A DNA stretch of 36,457 nucleotides from positions 1-36,457 of the forward strand of contig CAYMRU010000003.1 in the NCBI GenBank assembly GCA_964392975.1, in the 5' to 3' direction. Of the stretch, positions 21,817 through 33,400 are shown piece after piece; positions within the stretch are counted from its first letter, which is position 1; every line of letters starts with the position of its first letter. Made by a program: the position numbers and the translations under genes. Under the pieces are notes generated by a model, which worked only from the letters and a program-made list of their open reading frames with translations, was not told the DNA's origin and searched no databases. The DNA is from Thalassarchaeum sp964392975. GTDB taxonomy: Archaea; Thermoplasmatota; Poseidoniia; Poseidoniales; Thalassarchaeaceae.

Positions 21817-23927
21817 TGGCCAATCTTCTTGGTCGTTCTATCGTCAGGCCGGTTCCCATGAGGGTCGATCAATCCGGAGAGTACGGGAGTTTTCTCGCTC
21901 ACGATGAACTGCGAGACTCGCAGGGCGAGATGATTGTCGATGGCATAGCAGCCCTGGGGGCTGGAGGATTCCTGCTAGCTTCTGCCCCTACCGGAATCGG
22001 CAAGACTGCAGCTGCTCTGGCCGCGGCTCTCGACGCTGCTAGGAAATCTCCTGAGCCCAAGGTGGTGATGTTTCTAACCGGCAGACAGTCCCAGCATAGG
22101 ATAGTTGTAGACACAGTACGCAGAATCAACGAGAGGCTTGATTCTGAATCAGTAAAGGTCAGACTGGTAGACCTAATTGGCCAGCAGGGTATGTGCATCA
22201 ATGAGATTAGGCACGAGCACAGAGCCCTATTTTCGAGGCTTTGCGCGGACAAGCGAGGCTCTAGGACCTGCAGGCCTTGGATTGGCGATACCGATTTGGT
22301 TCGTCCCCGAATCCTGCGCGACCCTCTTCATGTAGATGAGTTGGTTTCTTTATGCGAAGGTCGCGATGAGGAGTTGCCTCACGGCATCTGCCCGTGGAAG
22401 GCTGCCAGAGAGTCGGCTGCCCACGCTGATGTTGTAGTCTGCGACTACAACCATGTCTTCGTTGAGGCGGTTAGAGATTCATCTCTCTCCGCCATGGGGC
22501 TTGATCTCGAGGACACGATTCTAGTAGTGGATGAGGCTCACAACCTACCCGACAGGATACGAAGAGGTTTCGAGCGCAGAATCACGATGAAGGTCATTAG
22601 AGATGCGATTTTTGAGATTGAGGAACATAGTGAGAGAACTCAGTCGGAAGGAGCTTCTCTGGAAGGCGAGGAATCCGATGCCAACGACTCCGAATTGGAT
22701 CGACTCAGGAGAATGAAGGCCGCCATGAGGAGGTTGGGGGACGGCCTCCCACGATGGTTTGCAGAGATTGAAGACGGTCTTGCAGGCAGTATAGGAGAGG
22801 ATCAGAACGTCTCGATGACGGAATTCATCGAGCGAGTCTCCGGAATCCTCTCCGAGGACATTGAGCGAGCATTAGATGCCGATACGCTGGTCAGGATGCT
22901 CCAGACCATCAGAGTCGACATCGACGAGAATGATGATGAATTGGAGGAGGAGACTGCCTGTACTAGGCTAGCAATTCTTCTGCAGACCTGCTTGAAGAAC
23001 CACGACAGTCCCGCTTTCGCTCTCGTACATGACAAGATTGGCGACGAAGAGCATCGGCTAACTACACATCTGCTCGACCCCGGAGTGGTCTCTGAGTCTC
23101 TTCTGGAAATCTCCAGCGGGGCTATCATGATGTCCGGAACTCTATTCCCTCCTGAGATGTACTATGATCTTCTGAAAGTACCACAGGACAGGGTTTCCAT
23201 CGTCAAGGAGTACACCTCTCACTTTCTGTCGGAGAGAAGACCTGTGCTGATTGCCAAAGATGTAACTAGCAGGTACTCGGACAGAGGAGAGGAGAATACT
23301 GCCAGATTGCGAGCGCATATCCATTCAGTTCTCAAAAAGGCTCCCGGTCACGTGGCTGTGTTCGCACCGAGTTATGCCATGTTGGAGCAGATACTGCTTG
23401 AAGACGATGACTGGATAGTGAAGAGTCGTCGGATGCTACAGGAACGACCCGGGGCCTCGAAGGAGGAGATGGATCGAATGGTCGACAATCTGCATCGATT
23501 GAGGCGCGAGGAGACGCCGGCCCTTTTGGCAGGAGTGTTAGGGGGTAAATTGGCCGAGGGTGTTGACTATCCCGGAAATATACTCGATGCAGTGGTCTGC
23601 ATCGGTATGCCTCTGCCCCCTCCCAGTTCAAGACAAGAGGCATTGAGGAGTTACTACGAGGAGCGTTACGGCAAACAGAGAGCTTGGAGATATGCGGACT
23701 CACAGCCGGCGATAAATAGATTGATGCAGGCGATTGGCAGACCGATTAGGAAGGCTGCTGACCGAGCTTTGGTGGTCCTCCTCGAGAAGAGGTTGTTGCA
23801 GAGGGGCTACAGGCTCTGTCTGCCGAAGGGTGCACATTTGGTTGAGAGTATCGATTCGAGTCGTACCCAGCGACACGCAGAGCGATTCTTCAGGAACAAT
23901 CCAGACCCGGCTAGACATATTGAGTGA
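21816..23927 (+). CDS. XPD/Rad3-like Fe-S DNA helicase
   Basis: Superfamily 2 5'-3' helicase related to XPD/DinG, 703 residues from ATG 21816 (GTG 21813 is in frame). Walker A is SAPTGIGKT (56-64). Four candidate 4Fe-4S ligands follow: C127 (QQGMCINE), C143 and C152 (RLCADKRGSRTCRPW) and C192 (GICPWKAARES). Motif II is LVVDEAHNLPD (~236-246). The C-terminal half has a GTLFPPEMY segment (motif III/IV region), GKLAEGVDYPG (motif V) and QAIGRPIRKAADRAL (motif VI). Expected in DNA repair; archaea lack TFIIH. It overlaps the preceding reading frame by one base, so translation may be coupled. Confidence 0.9.
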   Translation: MANLLGRSIVRPVPMRVDQSGEYGSFLAHDELRDSQGEMIVDGIAALGAGGFLLASAPTGIGKTAAALAAALDAARKSPEPKVVMFLTGRQSQHRIVVDTVRRINERLDSESVKVRLVDLIGQQGMCINEIRHEHRALFSRLCADKRGSRTCRPWIGDTDLVRPRILRDPLHVDELVSLCEGRDEELPHGICPWKAARESAAHADVVVCDYNHVFVEAVRDSSLSAMGLDLEDTILVVDEAHNLPDRIRRGFERRITMKVIRDAIFEIEEHSERTQSEGASLEGEESDANDSELDRLRRMKAAMRRLGDGLPRWFAEIEDGLAGSIGEDQNVSMTEFIERVSGILSEDIERALDADTLVRMLQTIRVDIDENDDELEEETACTRLAILLQTCLKNHDSPAFALVHDKIGDEEHRLTTHLLDPGVVSESLLEISSGAIMMSGTLFPPEMYYDLLKVPQDRVSIVKEYTSHFLSERRPVLIAKDVTSRYSDRGEENTARLRAHIHSVLKKAPGHVAVFAPSYAMLEQILLEDDDWIVKSRRMLQERPGASKEEMDRMVDNLHRLRREETPALLAGVLGGKLAEGVDYPGNILDAVVCIGMPLPPPSSRQEALRSYYEERYGKQRAWRYADSQPAINRLMQAIGRPIRKAADRALVVLLEKRLLQRGYRLCLPKGAHLVESIDSSRTQRHAERFFRNNPDPARHIE

Positions 23928-23965
23928 GCAATGGGTTCATGCGAGTCAGTTGACTCGGTGTGATA

Positions 23966-24436
23966 ATGCAATGGACGAGAATAGAGGTCGAGCTACCCGG
24001 GCTAAGCGCTGAAACAGACGCGCGGCTAGGTGTCGGGGAGTTAGGACTGGATGCCACTGCTGAGAAGATGCATGACGAGTTCGTCAGTTCCATACCTCAT
24101 CTCGAAGAAGTTCAACAACAGCACGAATCGGTAATCTCCGACCTGTCCAATATGATTGAAACCTCAAAGTCGATGTCCAGAAATCCGCAACCTGTCGCAG
24201 AGATGCTTTCCGAGATGGGTGGTTCTATGGTTAGTCGGGAGGTGACGATACCGCTGCCCACAGCGATACCCGAGGAACTCATGATTGAGACCATGGCAGA
24301 TGACAGTCGCAATCTAGTCAGATTGATTGCGCCTGAGAGGTTCGGAGGCGTCATCAGGCACTTCTCGCTGAGTGACGGAGATTCGATAGTCGGCGCTCGA
24401 TGGTCGGATGGCAAATTAGTTCTCAAACTCGACTAG
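23966..24436 (+). CDS. Hypothetical protein with Hsp20/CS-like C-terminal segment
   Basis: 156 residues from ATG 23966 (MQWTRIEVELPGLSAET); GTG 23960 is in frame. No family is firmly recognised. The middle (~45-85) is helical and Gln/Ser-rich (EEVQQQHESVISDLSNMIET). From ~93 a beta pattern ends with RFGGVIRHFSLSDGDSIVGA then GKLVLKLD, resembling the closing strands of small heat-shock proteins (RxFxLPexvdxdxIxAxxxdGvLxLxLP). It lacks an IXI tail. It follows the helicase by 38 bp. The stop TAG lies in CTAG, which also encodes the stop of the converging giant gene. Confidence 0.6.
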   Translation: MQWTRIEVELPGLSAETDARLGVGELGLDATAEKMHDEFVSSIPHLEEVQQQHESVISDLSNMIETSKSMSRNPQPVAEMLSEMGGSMVSREVTIPLPTAIPEELMIETMADDSRNLVRLIAPERFGGVIRHFSLSDGDSIVGARWSDGKLVLKLD

Positions 24437-27400
24437 GTCTCATCAGCTATGTACGAATCCCTCTCAGGGAATTCCTGCAACTCATCTATCTCCTGAAGTA
24501 CCGTAGAGAGTGCCATCTGAGCGTTCTGGCGATGAGGTTCGCCCAATACGTGGCTTGAGTATCTGGCCTCCTCGAATATCCGATCTAACGCGACTAGTGC
24601 CTGATCGCTTATCGGCAGGGCATTCCTGATGGCTATCTCAAACTCGCGGACAGTCTCGAAGTCCCTGCGGAGGAATCCTCTGCTCATCAGAATCTGGCAC
24701 AAACTCTCGTAGCAGTTGAAAATGGCTTCTCTGACTTCATCTCCGGCTGCGAGCAATTCGGCTGTGTAACTGAAGACTCCTGCCAATTGGTCAATCGTGG
24801 CCTTCCTTCGACGACGAATCAGTATGGTTGCACCGACTGCGAGAAGAATGGTAATCAGCGCGATTCCGAGCATGGTGGTGAATCCGAAAGCCTGTGATGA
24901 CTGCTTCTCGTAAGAGGCTTTCAAACCTCCATGGAAATTAGCTAGCCAAGTCTTATTGATAGGGTCGACATACTCAGAATCGGTGGAGAAACACACTCTA
25001 AGTGATCCCCAAAATGTCTGATTGTGGAATGAGGGCAGCCCTGTGAAAGACTCGAACTCGTAGGTGAACAGACCATCCTGATTAGTCGGCCCTACAACCG
25101 AGAAGTGGGTTGATGATGCTCTGTCTTGGCAGGTTCCATTGACCAAGTAAGCAGACATTGGGAAGTTGTCGACGGGCTGACCCGTGTCGAAAGCAGACAC
25201 GTTAACTGCTCCGTTGATGAATCGCTGTCCTTCCGAGATGTGCTGAGATTCCGGAGTAAATGTGTAAACCACTGAAATCAGGATGTCTACCTCCACATCC
25301 AATGTCTCCCCGTTGAGGTACCTTGAGCCATCAGGTTCGACCATTACAGTGAGGGTCAGTGGGCCACGAGGCATGATTTGGACAGCATTGGTAATTAGGC
25401 CGAAGTGCTCGGTGCCATCGTCTGACCAAGGATCATCAGAGAGGGGAAGGTTGCTTTCATCCCAGTACAATGAGACTGTCATGTTGCTCATCACGTTAGA
25501 GTCGCCCCCTATCTCCAGAATCCTCCCTTGAATCTTGATTGGGGCGGTGGGGTCGCCTCTGATGATGTGCAGATTGTTTGGGAATACCTCAATCTCTATG
25601 TCTGCTCTGGAATATACGGTCATATTGTATTGAGTGGGGAGGTAGAATGTCTCTCCTGCAAATGAGAACTCCACTATGTGTGGACCCCTTGCTATATCAT
25701 ATCCTAGATTGTGGGTGTAACTGAATGTTCCATCGATTGAAGTTGTAATGGCCGCAACATGCTCTCCATCTAGCGTTATCGAGACCTCTCTACCCTCAAG
25801 TCCCGGATTATCGGTGGAATCGTCATCAAACAGTCTTCCTGTGAAGTTCCAAGACCCGCCTCTAGTCATTATCGCATTATCGACCTGTAAGGTCATACCT
25901 GAGTGATATGCAATCACTAGTGTAGTTTCGGAAATCCCCAATCTGTGATAGCCCTGTTCAGGCGCTCTCACGGTCAGGATGTGATTGCCCACTTCTAGGA
26001 AGTCAGTTACAGTCCAGAGGTAGGTCCATCGACCATTTTCGTCGGAGCTAGTGATTCCAATGAGTGCCCCGTCCACGAAAATCTGTAGCGAGTGGTTGGC
26101 AAGCCAACCTCCAGGGAGGTTATCCTTCACGGTCCCACTTAGCAGCAACGAATCCCCCGCTGCGACAGCAGATGGTGGATCTATAGAAATCGAAACGGGA
26201 CCATAGACAGTGAAGATAGTTGAGGAATTGGAGCCTATGATGAATTCCTCGCCCTGATATGAAATCAGAACGATTCGTGGGCCTAGCTCCATGTCGGGAG
26301 GAACTGGGATATACAGGCTGAAAGTGCCATTCTTATCTACTGACAACGCAGTCAGGTACTGTCCATTCATAGATACCTCGAGTGTCCTATCCGAAAGTAC
26401 TCTTCCTGAGCCATCTGTAAGCATGCCTTCAATCAGCAACAACTCGTTCCTATCGATATCCCCAGGTGGCGTGGTCAGTACGACTTGGGAAGTCTGTGTC
26501 ACATTGAACACGCCTGAGTAAGATGAGGGAAGATAGTACTCGGGATTCAATGAGTCTCCTTGACCCATAGGGTCGACCCAAGTGAAACCGCCTAGGAATC
26601 TGACAGTCATTGTATGTGCACCGTAGTCCGAATCTAGCGGTAGGTCGTAAGTGATGGACCATGTTCCTGTAGTTGCGTTCGACTGAGTCGAGTAGACTGG
26701 GCCAACACTGACTCCGTCGATTTCAAGATGGATAATTCCTCCCTGCGGGCTGCCTCCATGTGCCAGTATCTGTCCGTGCTCATCCAGCAGGGTTCCACTG
26801 AAAGTAACGCTCTCCCCTGCAATTGAAGAGCCGGTGATGGAGTCTATTCTCAACTCAGTCGGGGCGAGGATGATCACACGAGTTGAAGTCTCATCGCCAA
26901 TCATTCCAGTGGTCCCATTGATGCCTGCGAATTCAGCCGATATTGTCAACGGCCCGGGTGTGCGGAAATCATCTACTGTGATTGTTGCTGTCATGGTTCC
27001 GTTGGAATCCGTTAGTCCAGTTGTTTCCAGATTCCCCTCGACATAAATCTCGACTGGTTCAGAGGCGACCGGTTGACCGGCATTGTCAATCAGCGATATG
27101 CTGACATTAATCGAATCCCCACGCACGGTCCTGCGATCTGGGTCGAGGTCCAGCGGGTCAAGAATGCTGAGTAGCGAGTAACCCCTACTATCGAAATTAG
27201 CTTCACCGGAGCCGGAGCCATAGTAATTCACACTGGGGGTGAATGTAGCCAACAGAGTATGTGTGCCGCGCGGGAAAGTGAGATCGAGTCTGATATTCGC
27301 CGACCATGTCCCGTTCGGCGCAACATCTCCTCCAGTGACTGTGAAAGTAGAGCTCTGTCCGTCGATGGAGAAGGTCAATGATGAGGCGAGAGTATTGCCA

Positions 27401-30400
27401 TTGCGATCGATGATACCCGACCCATTACTCGAGGTTAGGGTGCCGCCGATAGTGAATACCTCACCCGCAGTAGGATTCGCTTGGATTGGATTGACTGTGA
27501 GATTAGTTGGCGATCTTATTGTAATAGTGGTAATTACTGTCCCGGAAGAATGCAATGTGGATGAGCCGTTGAATAAGATGGTAATCGCGATTAGTCCCAG
27601 AGGGTGAGTGTGAGGGATGTCGAAAGTGAAATTGACAATCCCATCTCCGCCGTTCTGAATCTCAGGCAACCAAGTGTCGTGGAACTTGGCTGCAATTGTT
27701 AATCCCCCTAGTTGTCTATCGTTGTCACTGGATTCCACCAGTCTGGCACCGAAACTAATTGATGAGCCTCGGTCTGCTACGGTGTTGATTATCGGTGTCT
27801 TTTCGATGAATTGCGTTACTCCTCGTACGAGAATCGATGCGTTTCCTGTACCGGTGAGGTAGAATGGAGTACTGCCGTTGATTACGCTGACGACGACTGT
27901 CTTTGTTCCGCTGGTCACTCCGTCGGCTAGCGGGTCGGTAGGTACTGAGATATTGAAACTACCATCGCTTGCGGTGTTGATACTGTTCACCAGAGTCTCG
28001 CTTGAATCCGCGAGGAAGAATACCTCAAGGGCCATTGGACCATCGACTGAACGGTTGCTGTCAACCCCATCCAGAACCGTTCCGCTGATTATGAATGCCT
28101 GACCTGCAGTTACCTCAGGAGGAATGCTGTTTATCTGCACCAAACTAGCGACTTGGACTGTGAGATTAACGAAACTCTCATTCCCCAGCCAACGTCCAGC
28201 CCCCTTGGTCAAAGGATCGGATATGTCATCAGGAGCGTGGACGCGGACAGTGTAGTAACCGGGCGCAGTATCAGCCGGAATGATGGGGGAGAAAATCGCT
28301 ACGCCGTCTGCCCCAGTAGTCTGGTTCTCGAGAAGTTGCTGAGAAGGGCCTCCCCAATCGAAGTGGACCTGAGTTAGAATCCCCTCCAATAACGAGTTGT
28401 CTTCAACATCTGAGATGTTTGCAATAATCGGCATTGTCGAACCCGCGACAACGATTATGCTCTCAGGTGAGGACTCTACAACGAACTCTGTTTGTATGCC
28501 TGCATCATACAATGCACCGTCATCGAGTTTGAAAAACACCCCTCCAGCTGGTGGAGTTGATTCGAAATCCAAAACGACTTCCATATCGTATACACCGGAG
28601 CCGACTCCCCGAGGCATCTCAAAACTCAGATTGTATTCACCTGTCGTCTCGTTAATCCATCCTGAAGCCAATCTCTTGACGATGGGGGGTGCGGGTGAGC
28701 CATCTGGAGAATCCGGTAAATCCGAGGGAACCAGTAGTCGCACCACGACTGAGGAGTTATTGCCCAGAATCGGAGTTTCGTGGAAGATGTCATTGGCGAA
28801 TCCCGAAACCCAATTCGTTGAGCCTCTGGGTGTCCAGTCTAATCCCAATTGCACCGTGGCGTTCGCTTGACCTTGGACTCTGATGGTATCGGATGCAGAT
28901 GCAGGAAGGAGCCAGAGGGACCCATTGTAGTTCAATTCCCATGAATAATCACCAGCAAACATATCCTGTGGAGGTGTGAATTGAACACCCAACCTTGGCA
29001 GATCAACGGGGTCGGTAGCGTTCCAAACTACCGATCCGTTAAGTTCGAGATTATAGTCGCCGGGGAAATTAGCGACTGAAGAATTTGTATGATCAGTAAG
29101 TAGTACTTCGATGACGGTTATGGAGCCACGCTGAACAGGTTCAATCAAGTAATTGAATATGACATAACTCCTGATTCCGTACTGGTCCGTGAATGTGGCT
29201 TGGTCATTGGCATACAACCCATCTGAGTCAAATTCCAGTTTTACTTGGACTTCGCCGGCAGGCAGTGGAACGCTCTGGGCTGAGAATTGCCATGTCAACG
29301 AGAACTCCCCTGGGGAGGAGGTCCAGTTGCTGTCATTCAGGTACCACGATGTGAGCGAGATGTAAGGTCCGTTTGCATTTGCCCTCCTCATCTTCAGTGT
29401 AAGAGTTCCATTAAGTGGATCCAAACTGGGCCCTCGGCTCAGTACAGAACCATTCAGATAGATGTTGGAATCGATATCCAAGATGCTGCTATTCACCCCG
29501 GGGCCCTCTACAATTATGGTCAGATTAGGAGCGGGTGTGATGTTGAGGTTGAAATCGAGAGTACTAGGTCGGGCGTGATATGACGGAGTTGAGGCGTTAT
29601 TGAGGTCGTCCTGATGCCACCCGTAGAAGTCTATTGATGCGTTAATCAGTCCAAGCGGCTCTGTCTCGTTGATTGGGATTGAGAATTCAAAGTACCCTCC
29701 GGCCCCGAGGCTGGATATCAGACTGATAGGGCCATCTACAGTAGTGGAGTAATTCAGAATCACTTGGAGTTCATCCAATTGAGAAGGATCGGTGAAAGGT
29801 GAGTTGGCCCAAGAGAGGTCTCCGGTCAACAGAGTGTCTACTCCGGCCCCTAGCATGGGCTCGTTCACAGGAGTTGGATCTCTGATGCTGATAGTTACGT
29901 CATCGGTAATGTTCACATCCCAAGACAGGGAAATACCCTGAGATGAGACGTAGGCCCTCTCGTGCAGATACAGAACTAGAGACCCATAACCGGGATCGAT
30001 GACTTCGGCAGGAGTTCCGTTGAGGGCAAATGAGCCGTTCTCATCAGTAGTGCCAGAGGCAACGAGGTGCTCAGTAACGGCTGCACCCCCGGGGACATTA
30101 CCCGTATGATTGGTCAATACTAGGTATAGGTCAACGGTGGTATTCTCAATGGGAGTTGCATTGTCTACGAAACGCATAGTTCCGTTCATCCATATATCCC
30201 CTGAAGAAAGGTCCCTCTCAACCCACAGAGGGCCCCAGTCAGCCTGGATAATCTCTACCGGAGAGCCCTCTGGACAGGCCTCAAACGGAACCCATCCCAT
30301 ATCTAGGCCGCCCTGATTCTGGTTCCCCTCCATGTGCACCTCGACCCAAGAAGTGAAGTGTTTACCATAGACTTCGAATGATTTCCCTGTCCATGTTCCG

Positions 30401-33400
30401 CCAGCGAATCCTGTAACCTTTCTTGTCGGCAACCCAGCGATTCTTAGCATAACTGAGAACACTGATGTAAATTCGTCACAACTACCTTCCTGCGTTGAAT
30501 TGAGAATCCAATGAGCGATGTCAGTATCCTCAAGTGAGATCTCAGAGCCTTCAAGCATGTCCATTCTTCCTGAACCATCATGATTTAGAGTGAATGTAGT
30601 GGTGTCATTTCCATTCACAAGATAGTCTTGGATTGCTAATACCTTGTCCCATGCAGTTAATGCTCCAGATTCATTAATCACAGTCTCTGTAACTTGGACG
30701 ACATAAGTCCCTGTCCTCAGTAAGAAATTCTGGGAAAGATCGTAGGCATAGGTGCTGCCTGAGAAAGGTGTAGAGTTGCCAGTAATCTCTGGCCCTAGAA
30801 TCACACTGGGAGATGAGACAAACAAGGTTTCGACATAGGACTGATCGATGATGAGGTCGCGAGTATAGTTTGAGAAATTTAATCCGGCGTTACTGTCTTC
30901 CCAACTGGAGAAGTTGACAGAGTTGTACGGGGCTATAAGTTCAACTTCGGGTCCGAGTACTCCACTCTGGTAATCGATTTTCCATAAGTTCAACTCGGAA
31001 CCGTTCACACCCCAGAAGCTAGGATCCGCGACGCCCTGAGTTGTGGACCATTCAGGGGCAATCTGAGTATTACCGAGCAGTGTGTTATTCACACCCCAAG
31101 ATACCCCAGTGTAGTAGTCGTAAGTGTGCCATCTCCAGTAATTCGTAATATTGTAGTCTAGATTGGAAGATAGATTGGTGACGGTGAAGTAGAGTTGGTT
31201 GTCCATTATACCGTCTGTTGAATTGAGAGGATCTCCTTCGGAGTTAATACAATCGATGTCCCAAAACTCCGACGTACATTCATCTCCATCGATGATTCCA
31301 TCGCCGTCGGAGTCCGGATCTCTCCAATCAGTACCTATCTGCTGCTCAATGGTATCTGGAATACCATCGCCATCAGTATCCATTGGATTCAGGTCATCGG
31401 CCGAGTTATTCTGGGGATTTGTGCCGTCGAGATATTCTTGGCCGTCTGCAACGCCTCCGTTATCGGTATCAGTAACGTTCCATAGAGTGTAGTATGTATC
31501 GATGGTGCCGTTCCCACCGACACCGAATAACAATGAGCATCCAGTGGTGTTCTCAAAGTAGTTGTTCAGCCCATCTTCATCTGTATCCAAAAGATTGTGA
31601 CATGGATTACTGGGATCGGTATTATCCAGTACCTCAGTCAGATCGTCGACTCCATCTCCATCAGTATCGTAGATGTTGGGATGGGAGATGTACCCCCATG
31701 TATTCAGGAATTCCTCCCAGTCAGCGAGTCCGTCCCCATCTGTGTCAGCATAGTCGTCATCGCACTTGGGATCATTGGTTGCGTTCTGGCTAGCGTCCCA
31801 GCACCAAGAGAAATTAACGAAAACGACGGTTGAAGCATCGGGAGGTTTGTCCACGTCCACATTTCTGAGTGAATCGAGGACTATTGAATCATACCTGAAT
31901 CCTGTTAAACTTCCATTAGATGAGAGATAATATGCCATAGGGGCACCATTCTGTCTCCAGTCCTCCGCTGTGGGATTCAGTTCGAGAGTTGAGTTGAGTG
32001 TCAATTCTGAGTTCGCTGCGTCCCAGTTGACAATACTGAGCTCTATCTGCACGGTAGACAGACAAGGGTCAGTGAGGTGCCCGAAAGCAAGCTCGTCACC
32101 ATCATTTACTCCGCCTCCATCTGTGTCAGAAACATTCCATAGGGTGCATGTCATGTTCTCTTCCCAGTTGTCTATTCCATCGTTGTCGAAATCCCCTGAG
32201 TCCTCAATTCTGGTGGGATCGGTCTCTCCGGAATCGACCACTCCGTTACCGTTTACATCTTCCTCGCCATCATCGAACTGATCGCCATCGGTGTTGTTGT
32301 TCCTAGGGTCGGTTGCCCGAGGAGGGTCGCCGTACGAACCATTGACCTCAACACCGTCATCTATCCCATCTCCATCGGTATCAGTAGATGTGGGATCGGT
32401 CAGCAGTACTAATGCCTCGTAGGAGTCATTCAGCCCGTCGCCATCCGTGTCATTGTTGTTGGGGTCTGTCTGAGTTATGCCGTCCACCTCGGCAGTGAAA
32501 ATCTGGCAGCCTCCTGGGCCGAGTCCAAGTACAGGGTTACAAGGAGATTCGGTAGCAGTCATGTTGAATGGGCCGGGTCGAAAATATTGAGTTGGAGGGT
32601 TTGTGGATCCGTTTCGTGTCCCCCAAGTGGGATTGACATATTCCCAAAGATTACCCAAGCCGTCTCCATCAGGATCGCCATTGGCTCCGTCCATATTGGA
32701 GTTTGAAGTCGGGTCCAGGTTGTTAGCAACCTCCCAACCGTCCGGCATACCATCGCCATCGGTGTCCCAACCATCTGGGTCCTCGTCAATCAGCCCGTCT
32801 CCGTCGTCGTCGTCACTGCTGCAGTCGGCGTCTCCATCGCCGTCATTGTCGAAAGTATCGACCAATCCGTCCTTGTCATTATCCATCTGGTCATTGCAGA
32901 TGTTGCCCATTGGATCCTCATCAACCCCATCAGATCCCGACCCCTGGATAATCTGCATGGCGCTCTCCTCATCCCACAGCCTGACCGGAACTGTACCATT
33001 CCACCACACACCATTGTCCAGAACCGCGGGGGTAGAGGCAGAATCCCAGCCACTTGGCATACCGTACCGATACTCGTTCAGATTGGTGAAGGCGTCTCCA
33101 TCTGGATCTCCAGTAGAGCCGTTGTCACCCGATGATGAGAGTGGATTCAAGCCGTATTGCCACTCCCAGCCATCTGGCAGACCATCATTGTCGGAGTCCC
33201 AGTCCTGTGGTTGGGTATTGATGTAGAATTCAAGGCCGTATGGCAGACCGTCTCCGTCGGCGTCAGTACTCGCCATTGCCTCCCATTGGCCGAACTGGAA
33301 TGCAGCGTGCGACGAAAGCATCAGGAGTGCTGTGAATAGAATTGCGGACCGGCGCTTTCGAGGCAGGTCCCGAGATGTGAGATTCACTTGAACACGCGGC

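Noticed and set aside
32603..33226. 207-codon plus-strand open frame rich in Pro-Ser.
   Set aside because: It is the antisense of the DxDxDG repeats in the giant protein; the Pro-Ser bias follows from complementing Asp-Gly codons.
31280..33270. Regularly recurring short words suggesting a CRISPR array or satellite.
   Set aside because: Spacing varies, copies diverge at third positions, and the region translates as continuous Ca-binding repeats.
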